From assembly GCF_001652265.1 (NCBI RefSeq), contig NZ_LWBS01000220.1, forward strand, positions 62,001 to 126,000: a DNA stretch of 64,000 bases. Reading direction: 5' to 3'. The DNA comes from Rhizobium leguminosarum. Lineage in GTDB: Bacteria > Pseudomonadota > Alphaproteobacteria > Rhizobiales > Rhizobiaceae. Shown here piece after piece: positions 7,977 through 16,341 of this stretch (positions are counted from its first letter, which is position 1; the number at the start of each line of letters is the position of its first letter). The notes beneath the pieces are model-generated. The model was not told where the DNA came from. It ran no database searches and saw only the letters and a program-made list of their open reading frames with translations. Position numbers and translations under genes: made by a program.

Positions 7977-9077
7977 ATGACCACCGCTCTCGGCAAAAAG
8001 ATCAAGGCGATCATCCAGGCCAACGGCCCGATCAGCGTCACCGATTATTTCTCGCTCTGCCTCGCCGATCCCGAACACGGCTATTACCGGACGCGTGAGC
8101 CTTTCGGCCGTTCCGGCGATTTCGTCACCGCGCCCGAGGTCAGCCAGATCTTCGGCGAGATGATCGGCGTCTTCATCGTCCATGCATGGCAGCGCCACGG
8201 CGCACCGACGGATGTCCGCCTCGTCGAGATCGGCCCCGGCCGCGGCACGATGATGGCTGACATGCTGCGCGTCATCTCCCACATCGCCCCGTCACTCCTG
8301 GATGCGATGAGCGTGCATCTCGTCGAAACCAGCGAGCGCCTGCGCGACGTCCAGAGCCAGACACTCGAGCCTTACGGCGAGAAAATCGCCTGGCATAATG
8401 GCTTCGACGAAGTGCCGCCCGGCTTCACGCTGATTGCCGCCAACGAACTCTTCGACGCCATCCCGATCCGCCAGTTCGTCCGTATGCCGACGGGTTTCCG
8501 CGAGCGCATGGTCGGCATCGACGCCGATGGCGAGCTGACCTTCGCCGCCGGCGTCGCCGGCCTCGATCCCGCCTTGCTGCCCGAACCGGTGCAGAACGTG
8601 CCGGTCGGCACCCTCTTTGAAATCTCGCCGGCCCGCCAGGCGGTGATGGTCGCAATCTGCGAGCGGCTGCGCGTCTTCGGCGGCACGGCGCTTACGATCG
8701 ACTACGGCCATCTCGTCACCGGCTTCGGCGATACGCTCCAGGCCGTGCGCATGCATGAATTCGACCCGCCGCTCGCCCATCCCGGTGAAGCCGATCTGAC
8801 AAGCCATGTCGACTTCCAGCAGCTCGCCGAAACGGCGCTTGCGGCCGGCCTCCATCTGAACGGCGCCCTGCATCAAGGTGATTTTCTAAGTGGCCTCGGC
8901 ATTCTCGAACGTGCGGCGGCCCTCGGTCGGGATCGCGAGCCGCAAACCCAGCAGGTCATCCAGGCGGCGGTCGAAAGGCTTGCCGGCGCCGGTGAAGGCC
9001 GGATGGGCGAACTCTTCAAGGTGATGGCGGTCTCCCATCCCGCCATCGATCTCATGCCCTTTCGTCCGGTGGATTGA
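7977..9077 (+). CDS. SAM-dependent methyltransferase, MidA/NDUFAF7 family
   Basis: A 366-residue member of the MidA (NDUFAF7) class I methyltransferases. Motifs are the N-terminal ISVTDYFSLCLADPEHGYY, then GDFVTAPEVSQIFGEMIG, the SAM-binding VEIGPGRGTMMADML (about 83-97) and ANELFDAIPIRQFV. The mitochondrial homologue symmetrically dimethylates an arginine of complex I subunit NDUFS2, so a similar role on NuoD is plausible. The ATG follows GCAGGACGCGCGAC. The placement lgt-MidA-pgeF is a common alphaproteobacterial order. Confidence 0.9.
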   Translation: MTTALGKKIKAIIQANGPISVTDYFSLCLADPEHGYYRTREPFGRSGDFVTAPEVSQIFGEMIGVFIVHAWQRHGAPTDVRLVEIGPGRGTMMADMLRVISHIAPSLLDAMSVHLVETSERLRDVQSQTLEPYGEKIAWHNGFDEVPPGFTLIAANELFDAIPIRQFVRMPTGFRERMVGIDADGELTFAAGVAGLDPALLPEPVQNVPVGTLFEISPARQAVMVAICERLRVFGGTALTIDYGHLVTGFGDTLQAVRMHEFDPPLAHPGEADLTSHVDFQQLAETALAAGLHLNGALHQGDFLSGLGILERAAALGRDREPQTQQVIQAAVERLAGAGEGRMGELFKVMAVSHPAIDLMPFRPVD

Positions 9078-9188
9078 CAGGGCGCACGCGGCTGGTTCAA
9101 CATCGGCCCGAAACAAGAACTTGAAGCGCGCCGCATATGCGATGCGCTTGGGATAATAACAAACCCCTCGAAAACCCCGGAATCACAG

Positions 9189-9983
9189 ATGCAGGACGCG
9201 GCCTCTCCCGCACCGATCGAAAGCGCCCTGCTGAACGAAGCGGCGGGCAGCACCATCCGGCACGGTTATTTCACGCGGGCCGGCGGCGTTTCCGAAGGTC
9301 TGTATCGTGGCCTCAATGTCGGCCTCGGCTCCAGCGACGAACGTGACAAGGTCCTCGAAAACCGGCGCCGTGTCGCCGCCTGGTTCGGCTTGCCGGTCGA
9401 GCGGCTGGCAACCGTGCATCAGGTCCATTCTCCCGATGTCGTGGTGGTCGGTACCGATTATGACGGCGCCCGCCCTGACGCCGATGCGATGGTAACGCGC
9501 ACCCCTGGTATCGCGCTTGGCGTGCTCGCCGCCGATTGCGGGCCGATCCTCTTTGCCGATCCCGATAACCGCGTCATCGGCGCAGCCCATGCCGGCTGGA
9601 AGGGCGCGCTGACGGGCGTGCTCGAAAATACCATCGCCGCCATGGAGGCGCTGGGTGCGGATCGCGCTCGCATCGTCGCCTGCCTCGGCCCCTCGATCAG
9701 CCAGGCAAGTTATGAGGTCGGTCCCGAGTTCGTCGAGCGTTTCGTCGCCGAAAACCCGGAGGACGTGCGCTTTTTTGTGCCTTCCGCAACGCCCGGCCAT
9801 GCCATGTTCAACCTGCCGGCGTTGACCGTCGACCGGCTGACGAAAGCCGGCGTGCGTGCCGAAAGCCTCGGCCTCTGCACCTATCCGGATAGCGAGCGCT
9901 TCTTTTCCTACCGCAGGACGACACATCGCAAGGAGCCGGATTACGGCCGCCAGATTTCCGCGATATCAATCAGGGAGACTTGA
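9189..9983 (+). CDS. pgeF: Peptidoglycan editing factor PgeF (laccase-domain protein)
   Basis: A 264-residue YfiH/PgeF-type protein. The zinc and active-site residues lie in ATVHQVHSPD, LAADCGPIL and AAHAGWKGALTGV, with CLGPSISQASYEVG and a C-terminal CTYPDSERFFSYRR. PgeF hydrolyses wrongly built muropeptide precursors carrying L-Ser, keeping L-Ala at stem position 1. A 111-base gap upstream contains GATAATAAC near 9151, a possible -10, so an internal promoter is likely. The M24-type gene starts five bases after its stop. Confidence 0.92.
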   Translation: MQDAASPAPIESALLNEAAGSTIRHGYFTRAGGVSEGLYRGLNVGLGSSDERDKVLENRRRVAAWFGLPVERLATVHQVHSPDVVVVGTDYDGARPDADAMVTRTPGIALGVLAADCGPILFADPDNRVIGAAHAGWKGALTGVLENTIAAMEALGADRARIVACLGPSISQASYEVGPEFVERFVAENPEDVRFFVPSATPGHAMFNLPALTVDRLTKAGVRAESLGLCTYPDSERFFSYRRTTHRKEPDYGRQISAISIRET

Positions 9984-9988
9984 GCAGA

Positions 9989-11140
9989 ATGGCACTGCAT
10001 TTCGAAAAGGCCGAATTCGCAAGCCGGCTTGCGCGCCTCACCGAGAAGATGAAGGAAGAAAAGCTCGACGCCTTGCTGCTCTTCGCCCAGGAAAGCATGT
10101 ACTGGCTGACCGGCTACGACACCTTCGGCTACTGCTTCTTCCAGACGCTGGTCGTCAAGAGCGACGGCACCATGGCGCTGATGACCCGCTCGGCCGATCT
10201 TCGCCAGGCGAGGCATACCTCGATCCTCGAGGACATCCATATCTGGGTCGATCGGGTCAATGCCGATCCGACGCTCGACCTGAAGAACCTGCTGGTCGAG
10301 ATGGATCTGCTCGGCGCCCGCATCGGTGTCGAATATGATACGCACGGCATGACCGGCCGCGTCGCCCGTCTGCTCGACGCGCAATTGACCACCTTCGGCC
10401 AGATCGTCGACGCTTCCTACCTCGTCAGCCGCCTGCGCCTGATCAAGAGCCCGACGGAGGTCGCCTATGTCGAGCGCGCCGCCGTTCTCGCCGACGATGC
10501 GCTCGATGCCGCGATCCGGCTGACAAAGCCCGGCGCCGACGAGGCCGATATCCTCGCTGCCATGCAGGGAGCGGTCTTTTCCGGCGGCGGCGACTACCCC
10601 GCCAACGAGTTCATCATCGGCTCCGGTGCCGACGCGCTGCTCTGCCGCTACAAGGCCGGCCGCCGCAAGCTCGACGCCAACGACCAGCTGACGCTCGAAT
10701 GGGCCGGCGCCTATGCGCATTACCATGCCGCCATGATGCGCACGATCGTCATCGGCGAACCGACGCACCGCCACCGCGAACTCTACAACGCCTGCCGCGA
10801 AACCATCGAGGCGATCGAGACCGTGCTGAAGCCCGGCCAGACCTTTGGTGATGTCTTCGACATGCATGCCAAGATAATCGACGAGCGCGGCCTGGCCCGC
10901 CACCGGCTGAATGCCTGCGGTTATTCGCTCGGCGCCCGCTTCTCGCCCTCCTGGATGGAGCATCAGATGTTCCATGTCGGCAATCCGCAGCCGATCGAGC
11001 CGAACATGTCGCTCTTCGTGCACATGATCATCGCCGATTCCGATACGGGCACGGCGATGACGCTCGGCCAGACTTATCTGACGACAACGGATGCGCCGCG
11101 CGCGCTGTCCCGCCATCCGCTCGATTTCATCGGCCTCTGA
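9989..11140 (+). CDS. M24-fold peptidase/creatinase-like protein lacking metal ligands
   Basis: A 383-residue protein with the N-terminal creatinase domain (about 1-140) and C-terminal pita-bread domain (about 150-380) of peptidase family M24. The usual five metal ligands are not visible. Where aminopeptidases have DxG..SDxTRT this protein has LEWAGAYAHYHAAMMRT; the GHxIG histidine is Tyr (CGYSLGA); the two late glutamates fall in SLFVHMIIAD and AMTLGQTYLTT. It therefore resembles the creatinase or ectoine-hydrolase-like branch, which acts without metals. The ATG at 9989 has GGGAGA upstream and lies five bases after pgeF. A strong hairpin follows the gene. Confidence 0.85.
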   Translation: MALHFEKAEFASRLARLTEKMKEEKLDALLLFAQESMYWLTGYDTFGYCFFQTLVVKSDGTMALMTRSADLRQARHTSILEDIHIWVDRVNADPTLDLKNLLVEMDLLGARIGVEYDTHGMTGRVARLLDAQLTTFGQIVDASYLVSRLRLIKSPTEVAYVERAAVLADDALDAAIRLTKPGADEADILAAMQGAVFSGGGDYPANEFIIGSGADALLCRYKAGRRKLDANDQLTLEWAGAYAHYHAAMMRTIVIGEPTHRHRELYNACRETIEAIETVLKPGQTFGDVFDMHAKIIDERGLARHRLNACGYSLGARFSPSWMEHQMFHVGNPQPIEPNMSLFVHMIIADSDTGTAMTLGQTYLTTTDAPRALSRHPLDFIGL

Positions 11141-11172
11141 CCGGTGAGAATCCGGAATTGACAGACGACGGT

Positions 11173-11198
11173 CCCCACCCGCATAAATTCGGGTGGGG
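11173..11198 (+). terminator. Hairpin after the M24-type gene
   Basis: Perfect 9-base arms CCCCACCCG and CGGGTGGGG around an 8-base loop, 32 bases after the M24 gene stop. The following sequence CTGATTG has only a weak T content, so termination may be partial and the lipoprotein gene could still be read from upstream. Confidence 0.6.
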
Positions 11199-11231
11199 CT
11201 GATTGCGATTGTGGGAAGGACGGATCAAGGG

Positions 11232-12053
11232 ATGACGCGAGCTGCGATTGTGCCCACGCTCCTATTCGTCATGGCTCTGCTGACCGCCTGCAATACCACC
11301 GATGCGTTGACGCCGCAGGTCGATATCGGCGATTCCTCCGGCCGCGCGTCGTCGAGCCCGGTGACGCAGAGTGAAGCCGAGCGTTTGGCAGGCACCCGCC
11401 AGCCGACTTTCGCGGGAAATCCGCAGCCGGGCGGCTACCATCCAGCCTATGATCAGTCGCAGCAGGCCTATCGACCCGGCACCGGCGCGCCACCGACGAC
11501 AATGCAGGAGCAGGCAAACGCCCTATCGAGGAGCGGCTCCTCGCCGGCTGCCTCCGCCCCGATCGAGGAACAATCGCTGCCACCGCCGGCGGCCAGTGGC
11601 GGGCTTCCCGCACAATTGGCTGAACCGGCCGGGACGCAACAGCCGCAGCAGACCGCCGCCCTCAGCCCTGCCCCCTCCTCCGCCCGCGGCAATACCGTGC
11701 GCTTCTTGCCGATCATCGGCGCGCCGGTGCAGGCCGTGACCCCGCTCTCGCGCCAGCTCGGCGCCGAGGCACGCGCGCATGGCCTTTCCATCAAGAGTTC
11801 CAACGATGCGAGCAGCGATTATATTCTCAAAGGTTACCTCTCCGCCTTCGGCGACGATGGCAAGGTCACCGTGGTCTATGTCTGGGATATTCTCGACAGC
11901 GGCGGGGGCCGCCTGCACCGCATCCAGGGGCAAGAAAGCGTGCCGACGGCGGCGACCGATCCATGGGCGGGCGTTCCGGCCTCGGTGATGCAGCAGATCG
12001 GCTCAAAAACGATCGCGGAATTCTCCTCCTGGCGGCAGACTCAGGGTGGTTAG
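11232..12053 (+). CDS. Predicted lipoprotein
   Basis: A 273-residue lipoprotein. The ATG at 11232 gives a short signal peptide with lipobox LLTAC, Cys at residue 20. The region from about 25 to 155 is low-complexity and rich in Pro, Gln, Ser and Ala, probably a disordered tether. The C-terminal globular part (about 160-270) contains RFLPIIGAPVQAVTPLSRQL, YILKGYLSAFGDDGKVTVVYVWDILD and AEFSSWRQTQ and looks like a small periplasmic beta domain seen in conserved rhizobial lipoproteins. Function is unknown. It lies between the M24 gene and prs on the same strand. Confidence 0.85.
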   Translation: MTRAAIVPTLLFVMALLTACNTTDALTPQVDIGDSSGRASSSPVTQSEAERLAGTRQPTFAGNPQPGGYHPAYDQSQQAYRPGTGAPPTTMQEQANALSRSGSSPAASAPIEEQSLPPPAASGGLPAQLAEPAGTQQPQQTAALSPAPSSARGNTVRFLPIIGAPVQAVTPLSRQLGAEARAHGLSIKSSNDASSDYILKGYLSAFGDDGKVTVVYVWDILDSGGGRLHRIQGQESVPTAATDPWAGVPASVMQQIGSKTIAEFSSWRQTQGG

Positions 12054-12158
12054 TCACAAACTTTTTGCAAATATGGAAGCCTGTGGCGCCTTTGCCCTTG
12101 CATTCACGGGGAAGCTGACTAAAAAGCGCGGCTATCAGCGCATAACAGGCGGACCAAA

Positions 12159-13091
12159 ATGAAGGTTTTCGCAGGCAATTCGAACCGGCAACTCGCCGAA
12201 GCGATCTGCAACTATCTCAATGTTCCCTTGGGGAAAGCCAGTGTTCGAAGGTTTGCCGATCAGGAAATCTTCGTGGAGATCCAGGAAAATGTGCGCGGTG
12301 AGGATGTTTTCCTCGTGCAACCGACCGCCTTTCCCGCCAACGATCATCTGATGGAACTGCTGATCATGATCGACGCCATGCGTCGTTCGTCAGCCCGCCG
12401 CATCACCGCCGTCCTACCCTATTTCGGCTATGCCCGTCAGGACCGCCGGGCTTCCGGCCGCACGCCGATCTCCGCCAAGCTGGTCGCAAACCTCATTACC
12501 GAGGCCGGCGCTGACCGCGTCATGACGCTCGATCTCCATGCCGGGCAGATCCAGGGCTTCTTCGATATACCCACAGACAACCTCTTTGCCATGCCCGTGC
12601 TGACCCGCGACATCAAGAGCCACTATGACCTCAGCAACGTCGTGGTCGTCTCGCCCGACGTCGGCGGCGTGGTTCGCGCCCGCGCGCTCGCGAAGCGCCT
12701 GGACTGTCTTCTGGCCATCGTCGACAAGCGCCGCGATCGGCCGGGTGAATCCGAAGTCATGAACATCATCGGCGACATTGCCGGCAAGGACTGCCTGCTG
12801 ATCGACGATATCGTCGATTCCGGCGGCACGCTCTGCAACGCGGCCGACGCGATGCTGGCCGAGGGCGCATCCAGCGTCACCGCCTATATCACCCACGGCG
12901 TTCTTTCCGGCGGCGCGGTCACCCGCGTCACCTCCTCGAAGCTGCGCGAACTCGTCATCACGGATTCGATCCAGCCGACCACGGCCGTGCTTTCGGCACA
13001 CAATATCCGCGTCGTAACGACGGCGCCGCTGATCGGCGAAGCCATCAGCCGAACGGCCCAGGAAGAGTCCGTCTCCAGCCTGTTTGACTGA
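12159..13091 (+). CDS. prs: Ribose-phosphate pyrophosphokinase
   Basis: A 310-residue enzyme making PRPP from ribose-5-phosphate and ATP for nucleotide, His and Trp synthesis. Conserved parts are [54 protein letters not shown] and the PRPP-binding loop [18 protein letters not shown]. It has the standard length of class I Prs. The ATG at 12159 follows GGCGG. About 105 bases separate it from the lipoprotein gene, enough for its own promoter. Confidence 0.96.
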   Translation: MKVFAGNSNRQLAEAICNYLNVPLGKASVRRFADQEIFVEIQENVRGEDVFLVQPTAFPANDHLMELLIMIDAMRRSSARRITAVLPYFGYARQDRRASGRTPISAKLVANLITEAGADRVMTLDLHAGQIQGFFDIPTDNLFAMPVLTRDIKSHYDLSNVVVVSPDVGGVVRARALAKRLDCLLAIVDKRRDRPGESEVMNIIGDIAGKDCLLIDDIVDSGGTLCNAADAMLAEGASSVTAYITHGVLSGGAVTRVTSSKLRELVITDSIQPTTAVLSAHNIRVVTTAPLIGEAISRTAQEESVSSLFD

Positions 13092-13102
13092 AAACATCAG
13101 GC

Positions 13103-13125
13103 ATCCGACGAACCTCCGGATTTTG
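13103..13125 (+). terminator. Weak hairpin after prs
   Basis: ATCCG (13103-13107) and CGGAT (13117-13121) form a short stem directly followed by TTTG, 11 bases below the prs stop. It is a short but correctly placed rho-independent terminator candidate between prs and the convergent flavin monooxygenase gene. Confidence 0.4.
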
Positions 13126-13144
13126 TTGATTGTCAGCGACTAGC

Positions 13145-14443
13145 TTAGTTTTCGCCGCGAACTCGCATCATCTGCCGAAAGGCGCGCCGCTTTAGTGCAG
13201 GTATTGCGTTGACGATGCGCATTATGCTGCGCATGAAAGCGAGCTGAACTGTGCCGACAATCGGCCGATGAGCCAGATCGTTAGCATCCATCTGCTTTTT
13301 CGATTCTTGGACTGCTTCGGTACTGTAGCGAAGCATCTCGATTTCGTAGGCGTGTATGGCTTCGACGAGCGGTTTTCGCCCTTGGTTCGCTTCGACCAGC
13401 ATGCGTCCAAGCAGAGCTGCATCGCGAAGTGCGGTGTTGGCGCCCGCGCCTCGTCCGGGTGTCATCGTATGGACGGCGTCACCGAGCAGAGTGACATTCG
13501 AACTTGTCCAAAGCGTCAGCGGAACGGAGGTCCTGACCTTGACATCGTAGATCGTCGAGGGCTCCGTCATAAGGATGAGAGCACGTAAGTGCGGATGCCA
13601 GTCTCGAGCGAGCTCCAGGCCCAGCTCTCTCAATTGTTCACCGTTCAGGCCGGACGGATCCCGCGGGCAATTCTGCCGGGCGCCCCAGATACCCCAGCCG
13701 ATGCTGTCTTCGTCGAGTGCTTCGACGAAATCCGGCCAACGCGCAGCAAACCCGGGGTCCCCTCGGCTGTCGGCGAACTCGAGCGAGTGAATGATTGCGC
13801 CGAAGCCCATCGGCGCCATAATCAGCGACATGCCTTTGAACATTTTGTCCGACAGCAGAGCTTTCGTCTCGGCCGACATAGGAATTTTGCCGCCGAGCGA
13901 TACGATCCCAGTGTCTTCCAGACGCGCGTCCGGCAAGCGTTGCTTGCATACAGTGGAACTCGTGCCGTCAGCACCCACCAGGACATCTCCCGTCGCGAGG
14001 CTTCCATCCTGAAAGCACGCGGTGACGGACCCGTCCGCATTACTTGTGTAACCTTGAAGCGCCTTCCCGAAGAACACGTCGTCTTCAAGTCCCCTGAGCA
14101 GAACCCGCCTCAGCGTCTTTCGAACCACGTTCTTTTCACCGTCGAGAGCGTTCGGCTCTGCATCATCGACGTCGAAGCTCAGCACTTCGCCGAGCTGTTC
14201 CGTGAGCATGTTGAAATAGCGCGGCGACCTGGCGCAGGTGGCGACATAGAGGTCGTAGAGTTCGCCGGGGATACAGGCTTTTAGCGCTCGGCTTCCAGCC
14301 GGGCCGATGCCGACGCGATAGCCACCGGTGTCGGCGTTCGGCGCGAGGTCGCGCTCATACACCGCTATGCAAACCCCAGCCTGCTTAAGCAGATGGGCGA
14401 GTGCCAAACCGCCGGTCCCGGCGCCGATAATCAAAACCTTCAT
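13145..14443 (-). CDS. FAD-dependent class A monooxygenase
   Basis: A 432-residue flavoprotein hydroxylase. The dinucleotide fold is at residues 1-32 (MKVLIIGAGTGGLALAHLLKQAG), the DG motif is VLVGADGTSSTVCKQRLP, and the GD motif is NVTLLGDAVHTMTPGRGAGAN. These three define the group A monooxygenases that hydroxylate small aromatic or polycyclic compounds, including antibiotic-inactivating members. The substrate is unknown. The ATG at 14443 is four bases after the stop of the PadR regulator, so the pair forms an operon. Base use seems less GC-biased than in neighbouring genes, which fits acquisition by transfer, though I did not calculate this. Confidence 0.88.
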   Translation of the reverse strand: MKVLIIGAGTGGLALAHLLKQAGVCIAVYERDLAPNADTGGYRVGIGPAGSRALKACIPGELYDLYVATCARSPRYFNMLTEQLGEVLSFDVDDAEPNALDGEKNVVRKTLRRVLLRGLEDDVFFGKALQGYTSNADGSVTACFQDGSLATGDVLVGADGTSSTVCKQRLPDARLEDTGIVSLGGKIPMSAETKALLSDKMFKGMSLIMAPMGFGAIIHSLEFADSRGDPGFAARWPDFVEALDEDSIGWGIWGARQNCPRDPSGLNGEQLRELGLELARDWHPHLRALILMTEPSTIYDVKVRTSVPLTLWTSSNVTLLGDAVHTMTPGRGAGANTALRDAALLGRMLVEANQGRKPLVEAIHAYEIEMLRYSTEAVQESKKQMDANDLAHRPIVGTVQLAFMRSIMRIVNAIPALKRRAFRQMMRVRGEN

Positions 14444-14447
14444 GGTA

Positions 14448-15074
14448 CTAGTCCGGGTCAAGGTTGGGGTCGATGGAGAACTTCGCGGCGATCTGCCTCA
14501 GCCACTCGTCTGTCCAGGTGATGCGCTCGGCGCTGAGGTCCTCGACAACGCCGTTGACCCAAGACAATTCGGTTGCGTGAAGCGCCCGGAGATATTCCGT
14601 CTCCAGAAGGAAGAGCCTTGGTACGGCCTGCGCCTCCTGCAGGACTTCGTCGATCCGGCGAAGTTCTGACTCGATGGCTTTTGCTCTGCGCTCAAGCTGG
14701 CTCGCCACATCGCTCGGCGCAAGCAGAGGAAGAAATGATATGGCTGCGGGGAATTCCGGATATTCCCGCGTCACGGTCGACAACATCTCCCGCATCCATT
14801 CCAGCGCGATGTCGCGGCCCTTCTCGGTTATCTCGTACACGGTCCGCTCGGGACGCTTGTCATCCCGGACTGTTTTCTGCGCAGCGATCAAACCCTCGCG
14901 TTCGAGCCGCTGGATTGTTTGATAGAGGCTCGCCCTCTGCGCGACATTGATCACCTCGCCCTTGCCGCGCTCCTTGATGAGCCGCTGCATCCGGTAAGGA
15001 TGCAGCGGCTCCTCCATGAGCATTCCAAGAACAGCGAGCGCGGTTGGAGAGCGTTTGATTGATGTCATAGTCAT
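14448..15074 (-). CDS. PadR-family transcriptional regulator
   Basis: A 208-residue PadR regulator. The winged helix is at about residues 8-85 (SPTALAVLGMLMEEPLHPYRMQRLIKER, then SLYQTIQRLEREGLI and RPERTVYEITEKG), and a helical C-terminal dimerisation domain follows at about 95-190. PadR proteins repress nearby genes and respond to small aromatic or drug-like ligands. The start is ATG at 15074 or 15068 (MTMTSIKRSP); a palindrome and promoter lie directly upstream. The downstream flavin monooxygenase is its probable target, so the repressor may sense the enzyme's substrate. Confidence 0.88.
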   Translation of the reverse strand: MTMTSIKRSPTALAVLGMLMEEPLHPYRMQRLIKERGKGEVINVAQRASLYQTIQRLEREGLIAAQKTVRDDKRPERTVYEITEKGRDIALEWMREMLSTVTREYPEFPAAISFLPLLAPSDVASQLERRAKAIESELRRIDEVLQEAQAVPRLFLLETEYLRALHATELSWVNGVVEDLSAERITWTDEWLRQIAAKFSIDPNLDPD

Positions 15075-15080
15075 AGTGTT

Positions 15081-15104
15081 ACTAGTTAATTTACAACTAG
15101 TCAA
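15081..15104 (-). promoter_or_regulatory. Palindromic operator overlapping the padR promoter
   Basis: ACTAGTT (15081-15087) and AACTAGT (15095-15101) are perfect inverted arms around a 7-base AT-rich spacer, seven bases upstream of the padR start. On the minus strand a -35-like TTGACT (15104-15099) overlaps the palindrome. A repressor bound here would block the promoter, which fits PadR autoregulation. Confidence 0.65.
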
Positions 15105-15195
15105 TACGATGACGATTGCCGGAGCCCCGGCTCGACGTAAGTTCGACCCAATGGCGTGGCGACAGGCCTCTTGCGACAAAAACCTCTATCGGCGA

Positions 15196-16224
15196 TCAGC
15201 GGCCGAGGGCCGCCTTCTGCGGCTGGTCGACGAGATTGTCGATGAACCAGTTCGGATAGACCGGGGCCGGCTCAGTCGCCGCATCGAGCGCTGTAAGGTC
15301 GCCTTCATCAAGTACCAGCTTCGCCGCACCGAGATTGTCGGCCAGTTGATGCGGTTTCGAGGCGCCGAGCAACACGCTTGAGACCGTCTTTTTCGCAAGC
15401 AGCCAGGCGATCGCCACCTGGGCGACGCTCGCCCCGTTCGCGGCGGCGATCACCCGCATGCGCTCGACCAGCGCGAAGCCCCGTTCCTTGTCGAAGGGCA
15501 GGATATCGAAACCGGAATAGCGGTTGTCGGGATCACCGAGTGTTTCGCGGGTGTATTTGCCGGAGAGAAAACCGGAGGCGAGCGGGCTCCAGACGGTCAG
15601 CCCGAGGCCATAACGCTGCATCATGGGAAGAATGTCGCGCTCGACGTCGCGGCCAAGCAGCGAATAATACATCTGTCCATGCGTGAAGGGCGCCAGCCCG
15701 TTCGCCTTCTGGATTTCGAGCGCCGCCGCCACCTTCCAGGCCGACCAGTTGGAAAAGCCGATATAACGTACCTTGCCGGAGCGCACCACCGCATCGAGCG
15801 CCGACAGCGTCTCTTCGAGCGGCGTGAACGGATCCTCCTTGTGGACGATATAGACGTCGATCCAGTCGGTTCTGAGCCGTTTCAGGCTTTCCTCGACCGA
15901 CCAGAGGATGTGGCGGCGGGAAAGTCCGGCCTGGCCGAGAGGCGTGCCGGTGCGGAAGCCGACCTTGGTGGCAATCACCACCTCGCTGCGCCGCGCCATC
16001 AGCACCTGTCCGAGGATCGTTTCCGACTGGCCGGATGCATAGGCGTCTGCCGTATCGAAGAAGTTGATGCCGGCATCAAGTGCCTGTCCGACAAGCGCAT
16101 CGGCAACATCGGCATCGGTCTTGTAGATCGCGCCTAAGCTGCGGTCGCCCGATGTGAAAGTCATCGCCCCGAAGGCAAGCCTGGAAACGGCAAGGCCGGT
16201 CCGGCCGAGGGTCGTATATTGCAT
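15196..16224 (-). CDS. Aldo/keto reductase
   Basis: A 342-residue NADPH-dependent aldo/keto reductase. It has the N-terminal MQYTTLGRTGLAVSRLAFGAM strand, the catalytic Asp/Tyr region NFFDTADAYASGQSE, the Lys in VVIATKVGF, the conserved His in IDVYIVHKEDP and the C-terminal cofactor motif LLGASKPHQLADNLGA. The ATG at 16224 is set by GGAGG six bases upstream. It is divergent from a LysR regulator across 117 bases carrying a perfect palindrome, so that LysR protein is the likely controller. Substrate unknown. Confidence 0.92.
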   Translation of the reverse strand: MQYTTLGRTGLAVSRLAFGAMTFTSGDRSLGAIYKTDADVADALVGQALDAGINFFDTADAYASGQSETILGQVLMARRSEVVIATKVGFRTGTPLGQAGLSRRHILWSVEESLKRLRTDWIDVYIVHKEDPFTPLEETLSALDAVVRSGKVRYIGFSNWSAWKVAAALEIQKANGLAPFTHGQMYYSLLGRDVERDILPMMQRYGLGLTVWSPLASGFLSGKYTRETLGDPDNRYSGFDILPFDKERGFALVERMRVIAAANGASVAQVAIAWLLAKKTVSSVLLGASKPHQLADNLGAAKLVLDEGDLTALDAATEPAPVYPNWFIDNLVDQPQKAALGR

Positions 16225-16314
16225 GTCATCCTCCATCCATTGGATTGTCGTGATCGGATGGAAAGACAATGCCTCAAAACATTGTTGCGAAAAATCCGCC
16301 GAATCGATAAGGCT

Positions 16315-16333
16315 TATGAAGTTCAACTTCATA
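16315..16333. promoter_or_regulatory. Perfect palindrome between aldo/keto reductase and lysR genes
   Basis: TATGAAGTT (16315-16323), a central C, then AACTTCATA (16325-16333). It lies nine bases before the lysR start and about 90 bases from the reductase start. A second, looser pair CAATG/CATTG (16267-16271, 16280-16284) lies nearer the reductase. This is the usual layout of a LysR autoregulatory site with an activation site, although the long perfect palindrome is tighter than the common T-N11-A core. Confidence 0.6.
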
Positions 16334-16341
16334 ATAGACCG

